A DNA stretch of 64,000 nt, from assembly GCA_963662155.1 (NCBI GenBank), contig OY759275.1, positions 3,022,001 to 3,086,000 on the forward strand, given 5' to 3'. This stretch comes from Lamellibrachia columna. Taxonomy: Eukaryota > Annelida > Polychaeta > Sabellida > Siboglinidae. Under the pieces are notes generated by a model. It was given only the letters and a program-made list of their open reading frames with translations. It was not told where the DNA came from and did no database searches. Of the stretch, positions 10,014 to 23,300 are shown piece by piece. Positions within the stretch are counted from its first letter, which is position 1. Every line of letters begins with the position of its first letter. The position numbers and the translations under genes are program-made.

Positions 10014-10154
10014 AAATGATGTCATACTTATAAACAAAATGATGTCATACTTATAAACAAAATGATGTCATACTTATAAACAAAATGATGTCATACTTAT
10101 AAACAAAATGATGTCATACTTATAAACAAAATGATGTCATACTTATAAACAAAA
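10014..10154. repeat. 23-bp tandem repeat, six units
   Basis: Near-perfect head-to-tail units of atgatgtcatacttataaac plus aaa. The array lies just inside the right arm of the inverted repeat. Confidence 0.9.
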
Positions 10155-10291
10155 TGGTCTACAGCTTTAACAAATTGGTAGAATTCAACAGAGATTTCTA
10201 ATAAAATACAACATGTAAATATGGCACAAGATATTGAAACAGATGTCTCTAATACAACTCTCTGTATAGATATGATCTCTAATAAAAACTT

Positions 10292-10407
10292 TCTGTACAG
10301 ATATGAAACAACACAGTATCTACAAACAAATGCTTTCTACTAGCCGATGTAAAATTCACATTACAAGTTGTATACTACACATATTATGCTTACATACCAG
10401 TATATAC
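10292..10407 (-). repeat. Right arm of the 116-bp inverted repeat pair
   Basis: Inverted match to 8581-8696. An open frame of 137 codons at 10303-10716 starts inside this arm; it has no recognisable domain and I do not call it a gene. Confidence 0.85.
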
Positions 10408-10785
10408 AATACACTTATTATTTCTACATATATTGGGGATAAACAGATTCTCTTTGAACCTGCCTACCTCAATCTTCATCACTCTTCAAGTAGTTGTCAC
10501 ATAAGTTACAAGATGAGCATCAATAATGACAGTGCATATTTCTTGTGGCTAACAGATTTACTGAAATTTGATGGTCTTAGAGGGATGGGAAACATTGTGC
10601 ATGTTTGTGTTACGGGACACGGACTGCATTTGTCAAATGACATGCGGATACAGATTTGTTCAGAACATATCCAAAGAGAGACACTCGCGAATATTTTTGC
10701 GGAAATAAACAAGTGAAGGGAAATAATTATGTGGATTCACTTGAAGGTCGTATAAACTTCTGTTACTCGTCTTAAGGTGTGCACC

Positions 10786-12838
10786 ATTCAGGGTTGGGGT
10801 CTATGACAGTGTCTACTGGGACGATCACTCACGGTTGGGGTCTATGACAGTGTCTACTGGGATGATCACTCAGGGTTGGGGTCTATGACAGTGTCTACTG
10901 GGATGATCACTCAGGGTTGGGGTCTATGACAGTGTCTACTGGGACGATCACTCAGGGTTGGGGTCTATGACAGTGTCTACTGGGACGATCACTCAGGGTT
11001 GGGGTCTATGACAGTGTCTACTGGGACGATCACTCAGGGTTGGGGTCTATGACAGTGTCTACTGGGACGATCACTCAGGGTTGGGGTCTATGACAGTGTC
11101 TACTGGGACGATCACTCAGGGTTGGGGTCTATGACAGTGTCTACTGGGACGATCACTCAGGGTTGGGGTCTATGAGTGTCTACTGGGACGATCACTCAGG
11201 GTTGGGGTCTATGACAGTGCCTACTGGGACGATCACTCAGGGTTGAGGTCTATGACAGTGCCTACTGGGACGATCACTCAGGGTTGGGGTCTATGACAGT
11301 GCCTACTGGGACGATCACTCAGGGTTGGGATCTATGACAGTGCCTACTGGGACGATCACTCAGGGTTGGGGTCTATGACAGTGTCTACTGGGACGATCAC
11401 TCAGGGTTGAGGTCTATGACAGAGCCTACTGGGACGATCACTCAGGGTTGGGGTCTATGACAGTGTCTACTGGGACGATCACTCAGGGTTGAGGTCTATG
11501 ACAGTGTCTACTGGGACGATCACTCAGGGTTGAGGTCTACGACAGTGTCTACTGGGACGATCACTCAGGGTTGAGGTCTACGACAGTGTCTACTGGGACG
11601 ATCACTCAGGGTTGGGGTCTACGACAGTGTCTACTGGGACGATCACTCAGGGTTGGGGTCTACGACAGTGTCTACTGGGACGATCACTCAGGGTTGGGGT
11701 CTACGACAGTGTCTACTGGGACGATCACTCAGGGTTGGGGTCTACGACAGTGCCTACTGGGACGATCACTCAGGGTTGGGGTCTACGACAGTGCCTACTG
11801 GGACGATCACTCAGGGTTGGGGTCTACGACAGTGTCTACTGGCACGATCACTCAGGGTTGGGGTCTACGACAGTGTCTACTGGGACGATCACTCAGGGTT
11901 GAGGTCTACGACAGTGTCTACTGGGACGATCACTCAGGGTTGGGGTCTATGACAGTGTCTACTGGGACGATCACTCAGGGTTGGGGTCTATGACAGTGCC
12001 TACTGGGACGATCACTCAGGGTTGAGGTCTATGACAGTGTCTACTGGGACGATCACTCAGGATTGAGGTCTATGACAGTGCCTACTGGGACGATCACTCA
12101 GGGTTGAGGTCTATGACAGTGGCTACTGGGACGATCACTCAAGATTGAGGTCTATGACAGTGCCTACTGGGACGATCACTCAGGGTTGAGGTCTATGACA
12201 GTGTCTACTGGGATGATCACTCAGGGTTGAGGTCTATGACAGTGTCTACTGGGACGATCACTCAGGATTGAGGTCTATGACAGTGTCTACTGGGACGATC
12301 ACTCAGGATTGAGGTCTATGACAGTGCCTACTGGGACGATCACTCAGGGTTGAGGTCTATGACAGTGTCTACTGGGACGATCACTCAGGGTTGAGGTCTA
12401 TGACAGTGCCTACTGGGACGATCACTCAGGATTGAGGTCTATGACAGTGGCTACTGGGACGATCACTCAGGATTGAGGTCTATGACAGTGTCTACTGGGA
12501 CGATTACTCAGGGTTGAGGTCTATGACAGTGCCTACTGGGACGATCACTCAGGGTTGAGGTCTATGACAGTGTCTACTGGGACGATCACTCAGGATTGAG
12601 GTCTATGACAGTGCCTACTGGGACGATCACTCAGGATTGAGGTCTATGACAGTGTCTACTGGGACGATCACTCAGGGTTGGGGTCTATGACAGTGTCTAC
12701 AGGGACGATCACTCAGGGTTGGGGTCTATGACAGTGTCTACTGCGACGATCACTCAGGGTTGGGGTCTATGACAGTGCCTACTGGGACGATCATTCAGGG
12801 TTGGGGTCTATGACAGTGCCTACTGGGACGATCACTGT
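10786..12838. repeat. 41-bp minisatellite, about 50 units
   Basis: The unit is 41 bp: cactcagggttggggtctat followed by gacagtgtctactgggacga and t. Variant positions (tgtc/tgcc, ctatga/ctacga, ttgggg/ttgagg, ggt/gat) cluster along the array: ctacga copies lie at 11540-11910 and ttgagg copies mainly after 12000. Because 41 is not a multiple of three, one open frame reads the unit in all three phases in turn. The array lies downstream of the last exon of the IL-17-receptor-like gene. Confidence 0.97.
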
Positions 12839-12959
12839 ATGTTCCATGTTATATATACATCAATGAACGGCTTGATACTTTCAGCATCATTGTGACATCT
12901 GTCATTGCATAAGTTAGTGGGACATTTGGAATTCCCTCAGTCAATGTAACATCTGAGTA

Positions 12960-13375
12960 AATGTGATCTCCGACATTAGTCTGTCTGACATCTGGCAATG
13001 CCTGTCTGACATTTGGCATTCCCTGAATCAGTGTGACGTCTGGCATTGTCTTGAGTCAGTGTGACGTCTGGCATTATCTTGAGTCAGTGTGAGTTCTGGC
13101 AGTGTCTTGAGTCAGTGTGACGTCTGGCATTGTATTGAGTCAGTGTGACGTCTGGCATTGTCTTGAGTCTGTGAGTTCTGGCATTGTCTTGAGTCAGTGT
13201 GACGTCTGGGATTGTCTTGAGTCAGTGTGACGTCTGGCATTGTCTTGAGTCAGTGTGACATCTGGCATTGTCTTGAGCCAGTGTGATGTCTGGCATTGTG
13301 TTAGGTCAATGTAATGTCTAACAGTCTGAGTCAATGTGACATCTGGTATTGACTTGGGTCAATGTGACATCTGAT
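12960..13375. repeat. 28-bp minisatellite, about 12 units
   Basis: The unit is cattgtcttgagtcagtgtg plus acgtctgg, more diverged at both ends. It ends about 45 bp from the receptor stop codon, so the 3' UTR probably starts in or runs into it. Confidence 0.9.
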
Positions 13376-13418
13376 CGCTATACCTACCATTATCACCACC
13401 ACTGTGAAGTCCTCACCC

Positions 13419-14347
13419 CTATATGCTGGTTCCACCGATGCTGCAGCTGTCCAAAGAACTGGAAGGGTTCACTGACATACACTGGTCGGTCATTTGGTCG
13501 TATTCATTGTTTATTTGTGCCACATTCTCACTTATATCCAAACTTGACCAATCATCGAGGACAGGTGCCACCACTGAGATCTCATCGACATCTATGAAGG
13601 CAGTAGACACGACTCGTTGGCTGTCAGACAACTCAAGGTTCTCGGTGTCGACGCCATCAGACGAGAAGCCGGAATCACTTCGCATGAACCTCTGATCAAA
13701 CCAGTTCGGCTGACTGCTCACGTAGGCAGACATATTGTCAATGGAGTCGGCGAGTTCCTTGCCCCAGGTCAGGTGACTGTAGAACTCGTAGTTGATCCCG
13801 CCTCCGATGAACTGGACGGAGTCAGGATTGAAGCGCTGCAGTCCATGAAGGTGAAACACGACATCCTCAATGTGCTTCATAAGCTTGTAGCGATGTCCGG
13901 GGTTGATGTCGTGTAGAACGTGCTGCTCGCTTGTGTACGGGAAGTAGACCATGATGAGCTTCTCATAGCTGCAGCTCAGTGTTTTTCCGAAGCGGTTTTT
14001 GATTGTCTGCATGGCAAGGAGGAATCCATCCTCATGCGGCGGTGAATCGTCAGCGATGTTACTGTAGGCTGCATTTTGTTTGTGGGCCTCGTGCTGGCGG
14101 TATGAGCCCAGCGAGTTGACGATGATGATGCGCTCGGCAAAATCGATCTCATGCCACAGCCAGTTGATGTAGGAATGACGGTGGATCTCATCAAGAGACC
14201 ACTGGTCAAAACGAACGTCGCAGCCACAATTTGAATTGAGGAACTGGGCCAAGTGGTGGACCACAGCCAGATGGAGAGGATGGTCATTTGCATAGACCAG
14301 CAACACACGCAGCTTCCGACAGATCTCGACGCCTTCAACGGCTGGAG
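13419..14347 (-). CDS. IL-17-receptor-like exon 10 (SEFIR domain and cytoplasmic tail)
   Basis: 929 nt including the stop, acceptor gtatttgtttgtag, phase 1. SEFIR motifs in order: [14 protein letters not shown] (box 1), [30 protein letters not shown], then [15 protein letters not shown] and [20 protein letters not shown], and PNWFDQRFM as in the IL17RD-type C-terminal part. The last 90 codons are acidic and Ser-rich ([17 protein letters not shown]) without a clear motif. Single-exon coding of the whole SEFIR domain is common in these receptors. Confidence 0.88.
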
Positions 14348-17300
14348 CTACAAACAAATACAACATATTAGACATTGTTTACCTCTCAAAAAAAAAAAAT
14401 TTTCATTCAATTTTATACTCAAAAACCTAAATAGGTTACACAGGAATTACAACGTTGCATACTGTTTCAATGTGAGATGGCTAGTATAAGTATACATAAT
14501 CCAACCTTCAATAATACAGTAGTACCTGCCTTCAACGGACCCTCCGATGAGCGGACACGTGCTGTCGGGACACTTTCTCAATGTACGGACTGTTTTACCA
14601 TGTTAATGTCCCTCTGATGAGGGGACACCTGGTTAACGCGGACAATGGACAGGATATTTTGGTTTTCTGTCCCTGCTAAGGCAGACAGTAATAATTTTCT
14701 TGATTTTTTTTCCGAAATATTTTATTTCCAAAAAGGCAACGGACAAACAGCGCAGTGTGTATTGGGAAAACAATGTTATATCGCGGGTTCGGATATAAGG
14801 CTGTTGGTCGTGGACTGCCGCCGGGGGAAATACCAAATGGGCCTGCTTAAACCTACTTATAATTGCTTTGACAATTCTCAAGAAACAGGTGAACAATGTC
14901 AATGAACGAGTGTCAACCTGTTGTTTGTTTGACGCTGCCGCTGACATCAATCGCTGATGTTGGCTTCGTTTGAAATTGCAGTCGAGATTCACAAATACAC
15001 CTCGCATAAGAATCAGATAAGCAGTCTTAAATGCAATTTAGTATGCAGTACTAATACGACACTGGGGTGAAATGGCATGCTTCCAATCTAAACGACGCGA
15101 AACGAACATGCTAAATACCAAACCCAAGGCGCCACCGGTGCGCGAAAATACGAATTCGTCATCTGCATATGAAACGATGCTAAGTGGTGCGTCATAAATT
15201 TATGCTTCAATTGAGATCAGTTGAAAATCGAGGTGAAACGATTATTAATTCTGCCTATTGTCGTTTTCTATGTTTAATCAGCTTACATACTGCGTGTGTC
15301 AACTCAATATGTTTTCGGCTGCTCAAATCCAGGTTATCATTTTGATTAGTAGGCCTATTAGTTCAGTACATTGTCATTCCATAACGGTACACATACATGT
15401 ATTTTATTCAGTTAATGATTAAACAGGGTGTGACATTTAAAAATAATACACGTTGATGGTAGTTGACTCATTTAATAAGCTCTATAAACTGCATATTGCC
15501 GTATAAGACAGTGCTGCAAGCACACAGTGGCTTCGACAGCGTTCTTGGACTTGGTGCAGCGGTCGCTGTTGTTTAGTAGCTCCCTGGTGGCAGACATGGG
15601 AACACTTAACGCGCGTTATCTGTAGTATGTGTACCTCATGCATATCCGCACGTCTACCGTATATGTATAGTACTGAACCCTCCACTCCAACACGCCTGTC
15701 CCTCCGATGAGGGGACACCTACCATGTAGGGACACTTTTGCCTGGATACAGAAGTGTCCGTTCAATGCAGGTACTACTGTACTAAGTTTTTTACACTGGC
15801 TAAGAAAATATATTTATTTTTACAAACTTACTAATCACAAAATCTCTTCAGCACATTATTTTATGATCTCTTGAGCTGTACGAATTCGTAGTTCAACTTT
15901 AAAACATTTTAATAGTACAACTGTACCTGGTACTTGCCTATTAAAAAAAGTTTGTAGGAATTTTTACTTACTATTAAGTAATATTGTATTATCAAAGAAA
16001 TTATATGAAGAAGGGTAAAACATAGCTTTTGCCTGTACAACATTCCTCAAACCTAGTTTGGGTATCTATGGCTTCACTGGCAATATACGATATCTTTCAG
16101 ACACATCACGCCAGTCAGCATTGACCTGGTGTGTTACTGCATCTGTTACTGAACCGTTACTAATGTTGTCACTTACCGGGAGTGTTAAAATTGTCACTTA
16201 CCAGGAGTGTTAAAGTTGTCACTTACCAGGAGTATTAACGTTGTCACTTACCAGGAGTGTTAAAGTTGTCACTTACCAGGAGTGTTAAAGTTGTCACTTA
16301 CCATGAGTGTTCAAGTTGTCACTTACCGGGAGTGTTAAAGTGGCCACTTACCAGGAGTGTTAAAGTTGTCACTTACCGGGAGTGTTAAAGTGGCCACTTA
16401 CCAGGAGTGTTAAAGTTGTCACTTACCAGGAGTGTTAAAGTTGTCACTTACCGGGAGTGTTAAAGTTGTCACTTACCAGGAGTGTTAAAGTTGGCACTTA
16501 CCAGGAGTGTTAAAGTTGTCACTTACCGGGAGTGTTAAAGTTGTCACTTACCAGGAGTGTTAAAGTTGTCACTTACCAGGAGTGTTAAAGTTGTCACTTA
16601 CCAGGAGTGTTAAAGTTGTCACTTACCAGGAGTGTTAAAGTTGTCACTTACCAGGAGTATTAAAGTTGTCACTTACCATGAGTATTCAAGTTGTCACTTA
16701 CCAGGAGTGTTAAAGTTGTCACTTACCGGGAGTGTTAAAGTTGTCACTTAACAGGAGTGTTAAAGTTGTCACTTACCGGGAGTGTTGTCATTGTTGGCCA
16801 AGGAATGTGTAGCAGCAGCAGGCGAGGGTTTGTTTCTTAGACAGCTGACAGGGAGACCTGACACAGACACAAATGTAATTGAATATAGACATGGCTGACT
16901 GGTTTAATTTCAGAGGGAGAGAGGGGGAGTAGGAATGGGAGGGAGAGTGGGAAGAGGAGGTGGAGTGGGAGGAGATGGGAAGAGGGTTTTAGAGTTGTGT
17001 CAGCGCAGACGTGATGAATGAGACATGTGATGAATGAGACATGTGATGAATGAGACATATGGTGGAGATTGTCCTATCGGAACTCAAATGAGACGAATTA
17101 ATGAGACATACGATGAATGAAATATCTGATGAATGAGACATATGATGAATGAGACATGATTGACTGTCGCACCTGAGTGACCGCTGCGGCGGTACACCAA
17201 GCCAGCAATGATCGCCAGCAGAAGAAGACCTGTTATAACGCCCACGCAGATTGAGGCCACCTTTTCTCCACTCATCGGATCGCTGTCTGGATCTTGTGTG

Positions 17301-20300
17301 TTGACCATCTTGGAGATGACTGGTGACCCCTGGTGTGGGGTTGTGCTGCTGAGATGACGGCTGCTGGTCTCGGGAACGACAGGAGGAACGGGGGACAACG
17401 TTCTCGATGTGGTCACGGTTGACGGCACATTCTGTGGTGTGTCTGATGAGGCTGTGGTTGTAGTGGTCGTGGTTGTGGTCGTGGTTCGCTTCACATGACA
17501 TGGAATGTCTGGAACAATGGACAAGACAGTGACTATAATACTAATATGTACGGGTACAATACCAATACATTAATAATCGTCCCATCCTCCGGTCACGAGT
17601 CTTCCCTCTTAGTGAGGCTTACATTAAATAAAATATTCATAAATATTATAGCTCTTAGAAAAGTCTAGAGGCAGGGCTGGGGTCAATTCAATTTAATCAA
17701 TTCCTCTAGTAATAGAGGAACTTTTTCAAAAGTAATAGTAATAGATCCTAAAGTAATAGATGATAGTCTGTTACTTTTCTATTACATCTATTGATGTAAA
17801 CTTGTGATGTAAACAAAATATCAGGTTTGTTTGCATGTTATTCCAACTACTAGTAATTGTAAACAATGTACAGACTATGGCTGAGCCGTTATTCAAACAT
17901 GAAAAGACCAGTGGACTGATCATTTTATGGTTTCAGAAATACCTGCTCAATGAAACAATGCAGGAGTAGCAAGCCAATTACTAATTGTTGGGATGCCCCA
18001 TTGGGGTGGCTATGGTTTCACACATTCCTAGCACACACAAAGGGCATGGTTTCAGATATGTGCAGGCAGACAACAAATGTTATCTTAGAGCAGGAGCTGC
18101 AGCCTGTGTTGAATTCAAAGTAAGCTCATCACACACACCAAAGTTTGATTTGAGCAGAACTTCTGAGTTCTTTTTTCCAAATTAGGACACATGTTATCAC
18201 CTCAGATTTTCAAATGATGTACAGATGTATGTTTAGCTGCTACAAAGAGTTTGAGTTCATATACAATTCTAGGGTTGGATTGAGGACCACAAGAAAATGA
18301 TGTTCAATTCATTTTCTTTCAATTCCAATTCCACTTATTCAAAATCTTTCAATTCTAATTCAAATTCAGCTTGGTGAAAAACTTTCAATTCCAATTGAAA
18401 CTCAGGAATTGAATTGAATAATTCCTATTTTTGAATTCACCCAGACCTGTCTAGAGGTCACCATATGGTATGGGCATACATGTGAACAAATCATATAAAT
18501 TTAAACTTACACTCAGGATTGCATTAATGGTACATGTTCAAATCACAGATTGCTGGGTGGGGGGGGGTCATGATATTGAACTGAACTGACACATTATAGA
18601 GAGAAAAGGTACATCTATTATATAGTTCTTTACCTGGTAACTCTCATGGGGGGTGGGGGAGGTCATGACATTGAACTGACCTGACACATTATTGAGGGAA
18701 AAGGTACATCTATTATATAGTTCTTTACCTGGTAACTCTCATGGGGGGTGGGGGAGGTCATGACACTGAACTGACCTGACACATTATTGAGGGAAAAGGT
18801 ACATCTATTACATAGTTCTTTACCTGGTAACTCTCATGGGGGGTGGGGGAGGTCATGACATTGAACTGACCTGACACATTATTGAGGGAAAAGGTACATC
18901 TATTACATAGTTCTTTACCTGGTAACTCTCATGGGGGGTGGGGGAGGTCATGACATTGAACTGACCTGACACATTATTGAGGGAAAAGGTACATCTATTA
19001 CATAGTTCTTTACCTGGTAACTCTCATGGGGGGTGGGGGAGGTCATGACATTGAACTGACCTGACACATTATTGAGGGAAAAGGTACATCTATTACATAG
19101 TTCTTTACCTGGTAACTCTCATAGGTCCACAGTCTGATTGTTCTTATTATAAAATCATACTATAAAAGTATAAGCTATATCTACTATAACATAATGAAGA
19201 CTCAAATATGTCATAAATACGCACCAGACGTGAAGTTGAAGACTGCAGAACTGCTGATGACACAGAACTCAGCACATGTTCCGTGTTCATCCTGACACAC
19301 GCAGTCAGTCGTGTACTTCCCCGTGTTCTTTGGCTGCACCTAAACATATACACCAGGTCAGTGAGACAAGTTCTCAAGCCACGGCGAAACATTTGTACAA
19401 ACTAGGGGAAGATGGGGCATAACCACACCATGGGGCATGTCTGCACACTTCATTATTGACCACACCACGCAGTATCACATTAGGGGTCAATCACATTACA
19501 TCAATTCCAAACCAATTACAAATACCAATACCAACTAAAAAATACCAATTCCAATTATCAGTTTCATATAAAAATAAAATCAGGTGAATAGAGCAACCTT
19601 TGGCATACTCAATGCCCAAAATTAACAGCTTTATTTAATTTTTTATATCACGGTACATAGTGGCAAACAAACATGATATAACATATTATGTTTTAATGAT
19701 TATTTGTAGCAAATAATTTGAGTTAAATGGGTACATGATGTAATTACCAAAATAATAACAGTCAATAACAGTCATTGAAAATACCAGTTGCATTTCCACC
19801 AATTCCAATAACTTTTCAAAACAAAGCACCAGTTCAAATTCTGGAATTGGCATTTCAATTCCAATTAAAATGTAATTGACTCCCAAGTCTGTGTAGTATC
19901 TGGTCTCAAAACCATGCTCTACGGCAGCACCCAACCCTTACATGATCTCACGAATCGCAGCTCAGGTGATTTGCCAAAGTGTGATGGTTGATAACTGAAG
20001 AAATATAAAAACAATAGCTATTTGAAGGATGGATATTTACCAGGATGTTGCCCAAAGCCTAACATAATTAATATTGATCTACAATATTTACCTTTCATAT
20101 AATATACTGTTTTTTGATGACATATTTAGAACACACATTTAGAAAAAACATACCTTTTAAAGATAATGATTGCTTATGGGATAATAATAATTTTTATGTT
20201 GCTACAACAACCCCGGTTAATTTTGCATGTTGCTGTAATGTAACTTACTCAGACTTTGTACTGGCCGGTGCAATGTAACTTACCCAGACTTTGTACTGGC

Positions 20301-23300
20301 CGATGCAATGTAACTTACCCAGACTTTGTACTGGCCGATGCAATGTAACTTACCCAGACTTTGTACTGGCCGGTGCAATGTAACTTACCCAGACTTTGTA
20401 CTGGCCGGTGCAATGTAACTTACCCAGACTTTGTACTGGCCGGTGCAATGTAACTTACCCAGACTTTGTACTGGCCGGTGCAATGTAACTTACCCAGACT
20501 TTGTACTGGCCGGTGCAATGTAACTTACCCAGACTTTGTACTGGCCGGTACACACTTCCAAGAAGACAACATGTTTGAAGCCAGTTTCCTGCAATAAATA
20601 ACATGACGTTGGTCAATACATATCAGTTTAGTACTTCTAAGAGGACCCACGACAGGTGAAATGGCGGTTTTTGAATAAACTACTCAAATTGTGTTTCCAT
20701 CATATTCTGAAAGCTTTGTATATTTACTATCCATAAAGTTACGTCGTCAGAATTTGTTGCCAAAAAATTTGAATTTTTGAAAATGGTTTCTACCAGTTTT
20801 GTAAAAAAAAATTATACTGAAGATGGTTTTGCTATTTAAATTATATCTTTTGTTCCATAAAGAATGGCACTAATTCTCAATTTGTCAATATTTACTAAAA
20901 ATGGAGGACGTCTTCTTTGATTTCATGAAAACTGCAGGAAAGAAAAAGCAATGACGGAAGACTCGACACGACATGAGAAAGAACTATAATGTCATTAATT
21001 ATTACATAGTTCCTATTACGAGACTACTAATTATATGGACCGTCTTCTTACAAGACTAATTATAAGAAAGTTCTAACAAGATACAGTACATTTTATACAA
21101 GTGTGTCCACTCACCCCTTTACTGACGACCACTTGTGTCTTGTGCGTCCACTGGTTGGCAGTGCCACTAGTTGCATTGATCAGCCAGATGTCATAGTGAA
21201 CGAAGCGGTAGGTAGGGGGCGCCAACATGAACCAAACATCGACACGTCTATCAAGCGTGTTGGGAATGTAGCTCATTGCCGTGACCCAGTTTGCTGGATT
21301 GGGGGAATTAGGATCTAAGGAGAAGAAAACACAACAATTGTCATTCAGTCAACATGGCTGCTGCCACAACAGATGGTAACGCCACCTTTAGGGCTTTTTC
21401 TACTTCAAGAAGGTGACATTTTGTTTCGTTGTGATCCATTAAACAAAATAACATATTTTTAAATTGTGATCATCTGACTGGCTGCTTGTGGTGACCCAAC
21501 TTGCAGTCCGTCAGAAATAGCACCAGTTCTATACATTAATATTTTTTTTACTATTATAGGGAAGACTCCTGTCTAGACAGATCAATATGATTTACAATAA
21601 AAAATATTACTTCAATAAAAATTGGATTAAATTAATATAATTATATTTAACATCATTCAAATTAAGAAAATGTGCTAAAATTAGAACAACATATCAGCAA
21701 CACATTTCTATAGTGTCATAAAATAGTTTGAACAGGTGGGGTTTTAGTGTTTGTAGTTTGAACAGGTGGGGTTTTAGTGTTTGTAGTTTGAACAGGTGGG
21801 GTTTTATTGTTTGTAGTTTGAACAGGTGGGGTTTTAGTGTTTGTAGTTTGAACAGGTGGGGTTTTAGTGTTTGTAGTTTGAACAGGTGGGGTTTTAGTGT
21901 TTGTAGTTTGAACAGGTGGGGTTTTAGTGTTTGTAGTTTGAACAGGTGGGGATTTAGTGTTTGTAGTTTGAACAGGTGGGGTTTTATTGTTTGTAGTTTG
22001 AACAGGTGGGGTTTAAGTGTTTGTAGTTTGAACAGGTGGGGTTTTAGTGTTTGTAGGTCTTTAGAGGCATGTCCAGTAACAGGGAGCTGATTCCAGAGTG
22101 GGGCTCCAAAATCCCAAAGGCATTCCTCCCAAACACACACCGACACGTCAATCAGACACTCTGGTGATGCTTCCTGTGGTATGAGCAGTGCATCATCAGA
22201 CTGGTTCTAACTTTGACACATCTGTAAGGAGGTGTCTGGAGCTTCCTGTGGTGTGAGCAGTGCCTCGTCAGACTGGTTCTAACTTTGACACATCTGTAAG
22301 GAGGTGCCTGGAGCTTCCTGTGGTGTGAGCAGTGCCTCATCAGACTGGTTCTAACTTTGACACATCTGTAAGGAGGTGTCTGGAGCTTCCTGTGGTGTGA
22401 GCAGTACCTCGTCAGACTGGTTCTAACTTTGACACATCTGTAAGGAGGTGTCTGGAGCTTCCTGTGGTGTGAGCAGTGCCTTGTCAGACTGGTTCTAACT
22501 TTGATACATCTGTAAGGAGGTGTCTGGAGCTTCCTGTGGTGTGAGCAGTGCCTCGTTAGACTGGCTCTAACTTTGACACATCTGTAAGGAGGTGCCTGGA
22601 GCTTCCTGTGGTGTGAGCAGTACCTCGTCAGACTGGTTCTAACTTTGATACATCTGTAAGGAGGTGTCTGGAGCTTCCTGTGGTGTGAGCAGTGCCTCAT
22701 CAGACTGGTTCTAACTTTGACACATCTGTAAGGAGGTGCCTGGAGCTTCCTGTGGTGTGAGCAGTGCCTCATCAGACTGGTTCTAACTTTGACACATCTG
22801 TAAGGAGGTGTCTGGAGCTTCCTGTGGTGTGAACAGTGCCTCATCAGACTGGTTCTAACTTTGACACATCTGTAAGGAGGTGCCTGGAGCTTCCTGTGGT
22901 GTGAGCAGTGCCTCATCAGACTGGTTCTAACTTTGACACATCTGTAAGGAGGTGTCTGGAGCTTCCTGTGGTGTGAGCAGTGCCTCGTCAGACTGGTTCT
23001 AACTTTGACACATCTGTAAGGAGGTGTCTGGAGCTTCCTGTGGTGTGAGCAGTACCTCGTTAGACTGGTTCTAACTTTGATACATCTGTAAGGAGGTGTC
23101 TGGAGCTTCCTGTGGTGTGAGCAGTGCCTCGTCAGACTGGTTCTAACTTTGACACATCTGTAAGGAGGTGCCTGGAGCTTCCTGTGGTGTGAGCAGTGCC
23201 TCGTCAGACGGGTTCTAACTTTGATACATCTGTAAGGAGGTGCCTGGAGCTTCCTGTGGTGTGAGCAGTGCATCGTTAGACTGGTTCTAACTTTGACACA

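Noticed and set aside
10303..10716. 137-codon hypothetical gene
   Set aside because: It begins inside an inverted-repeat arm, has no recognisable domain, and the opposite strand is open over part of it too.
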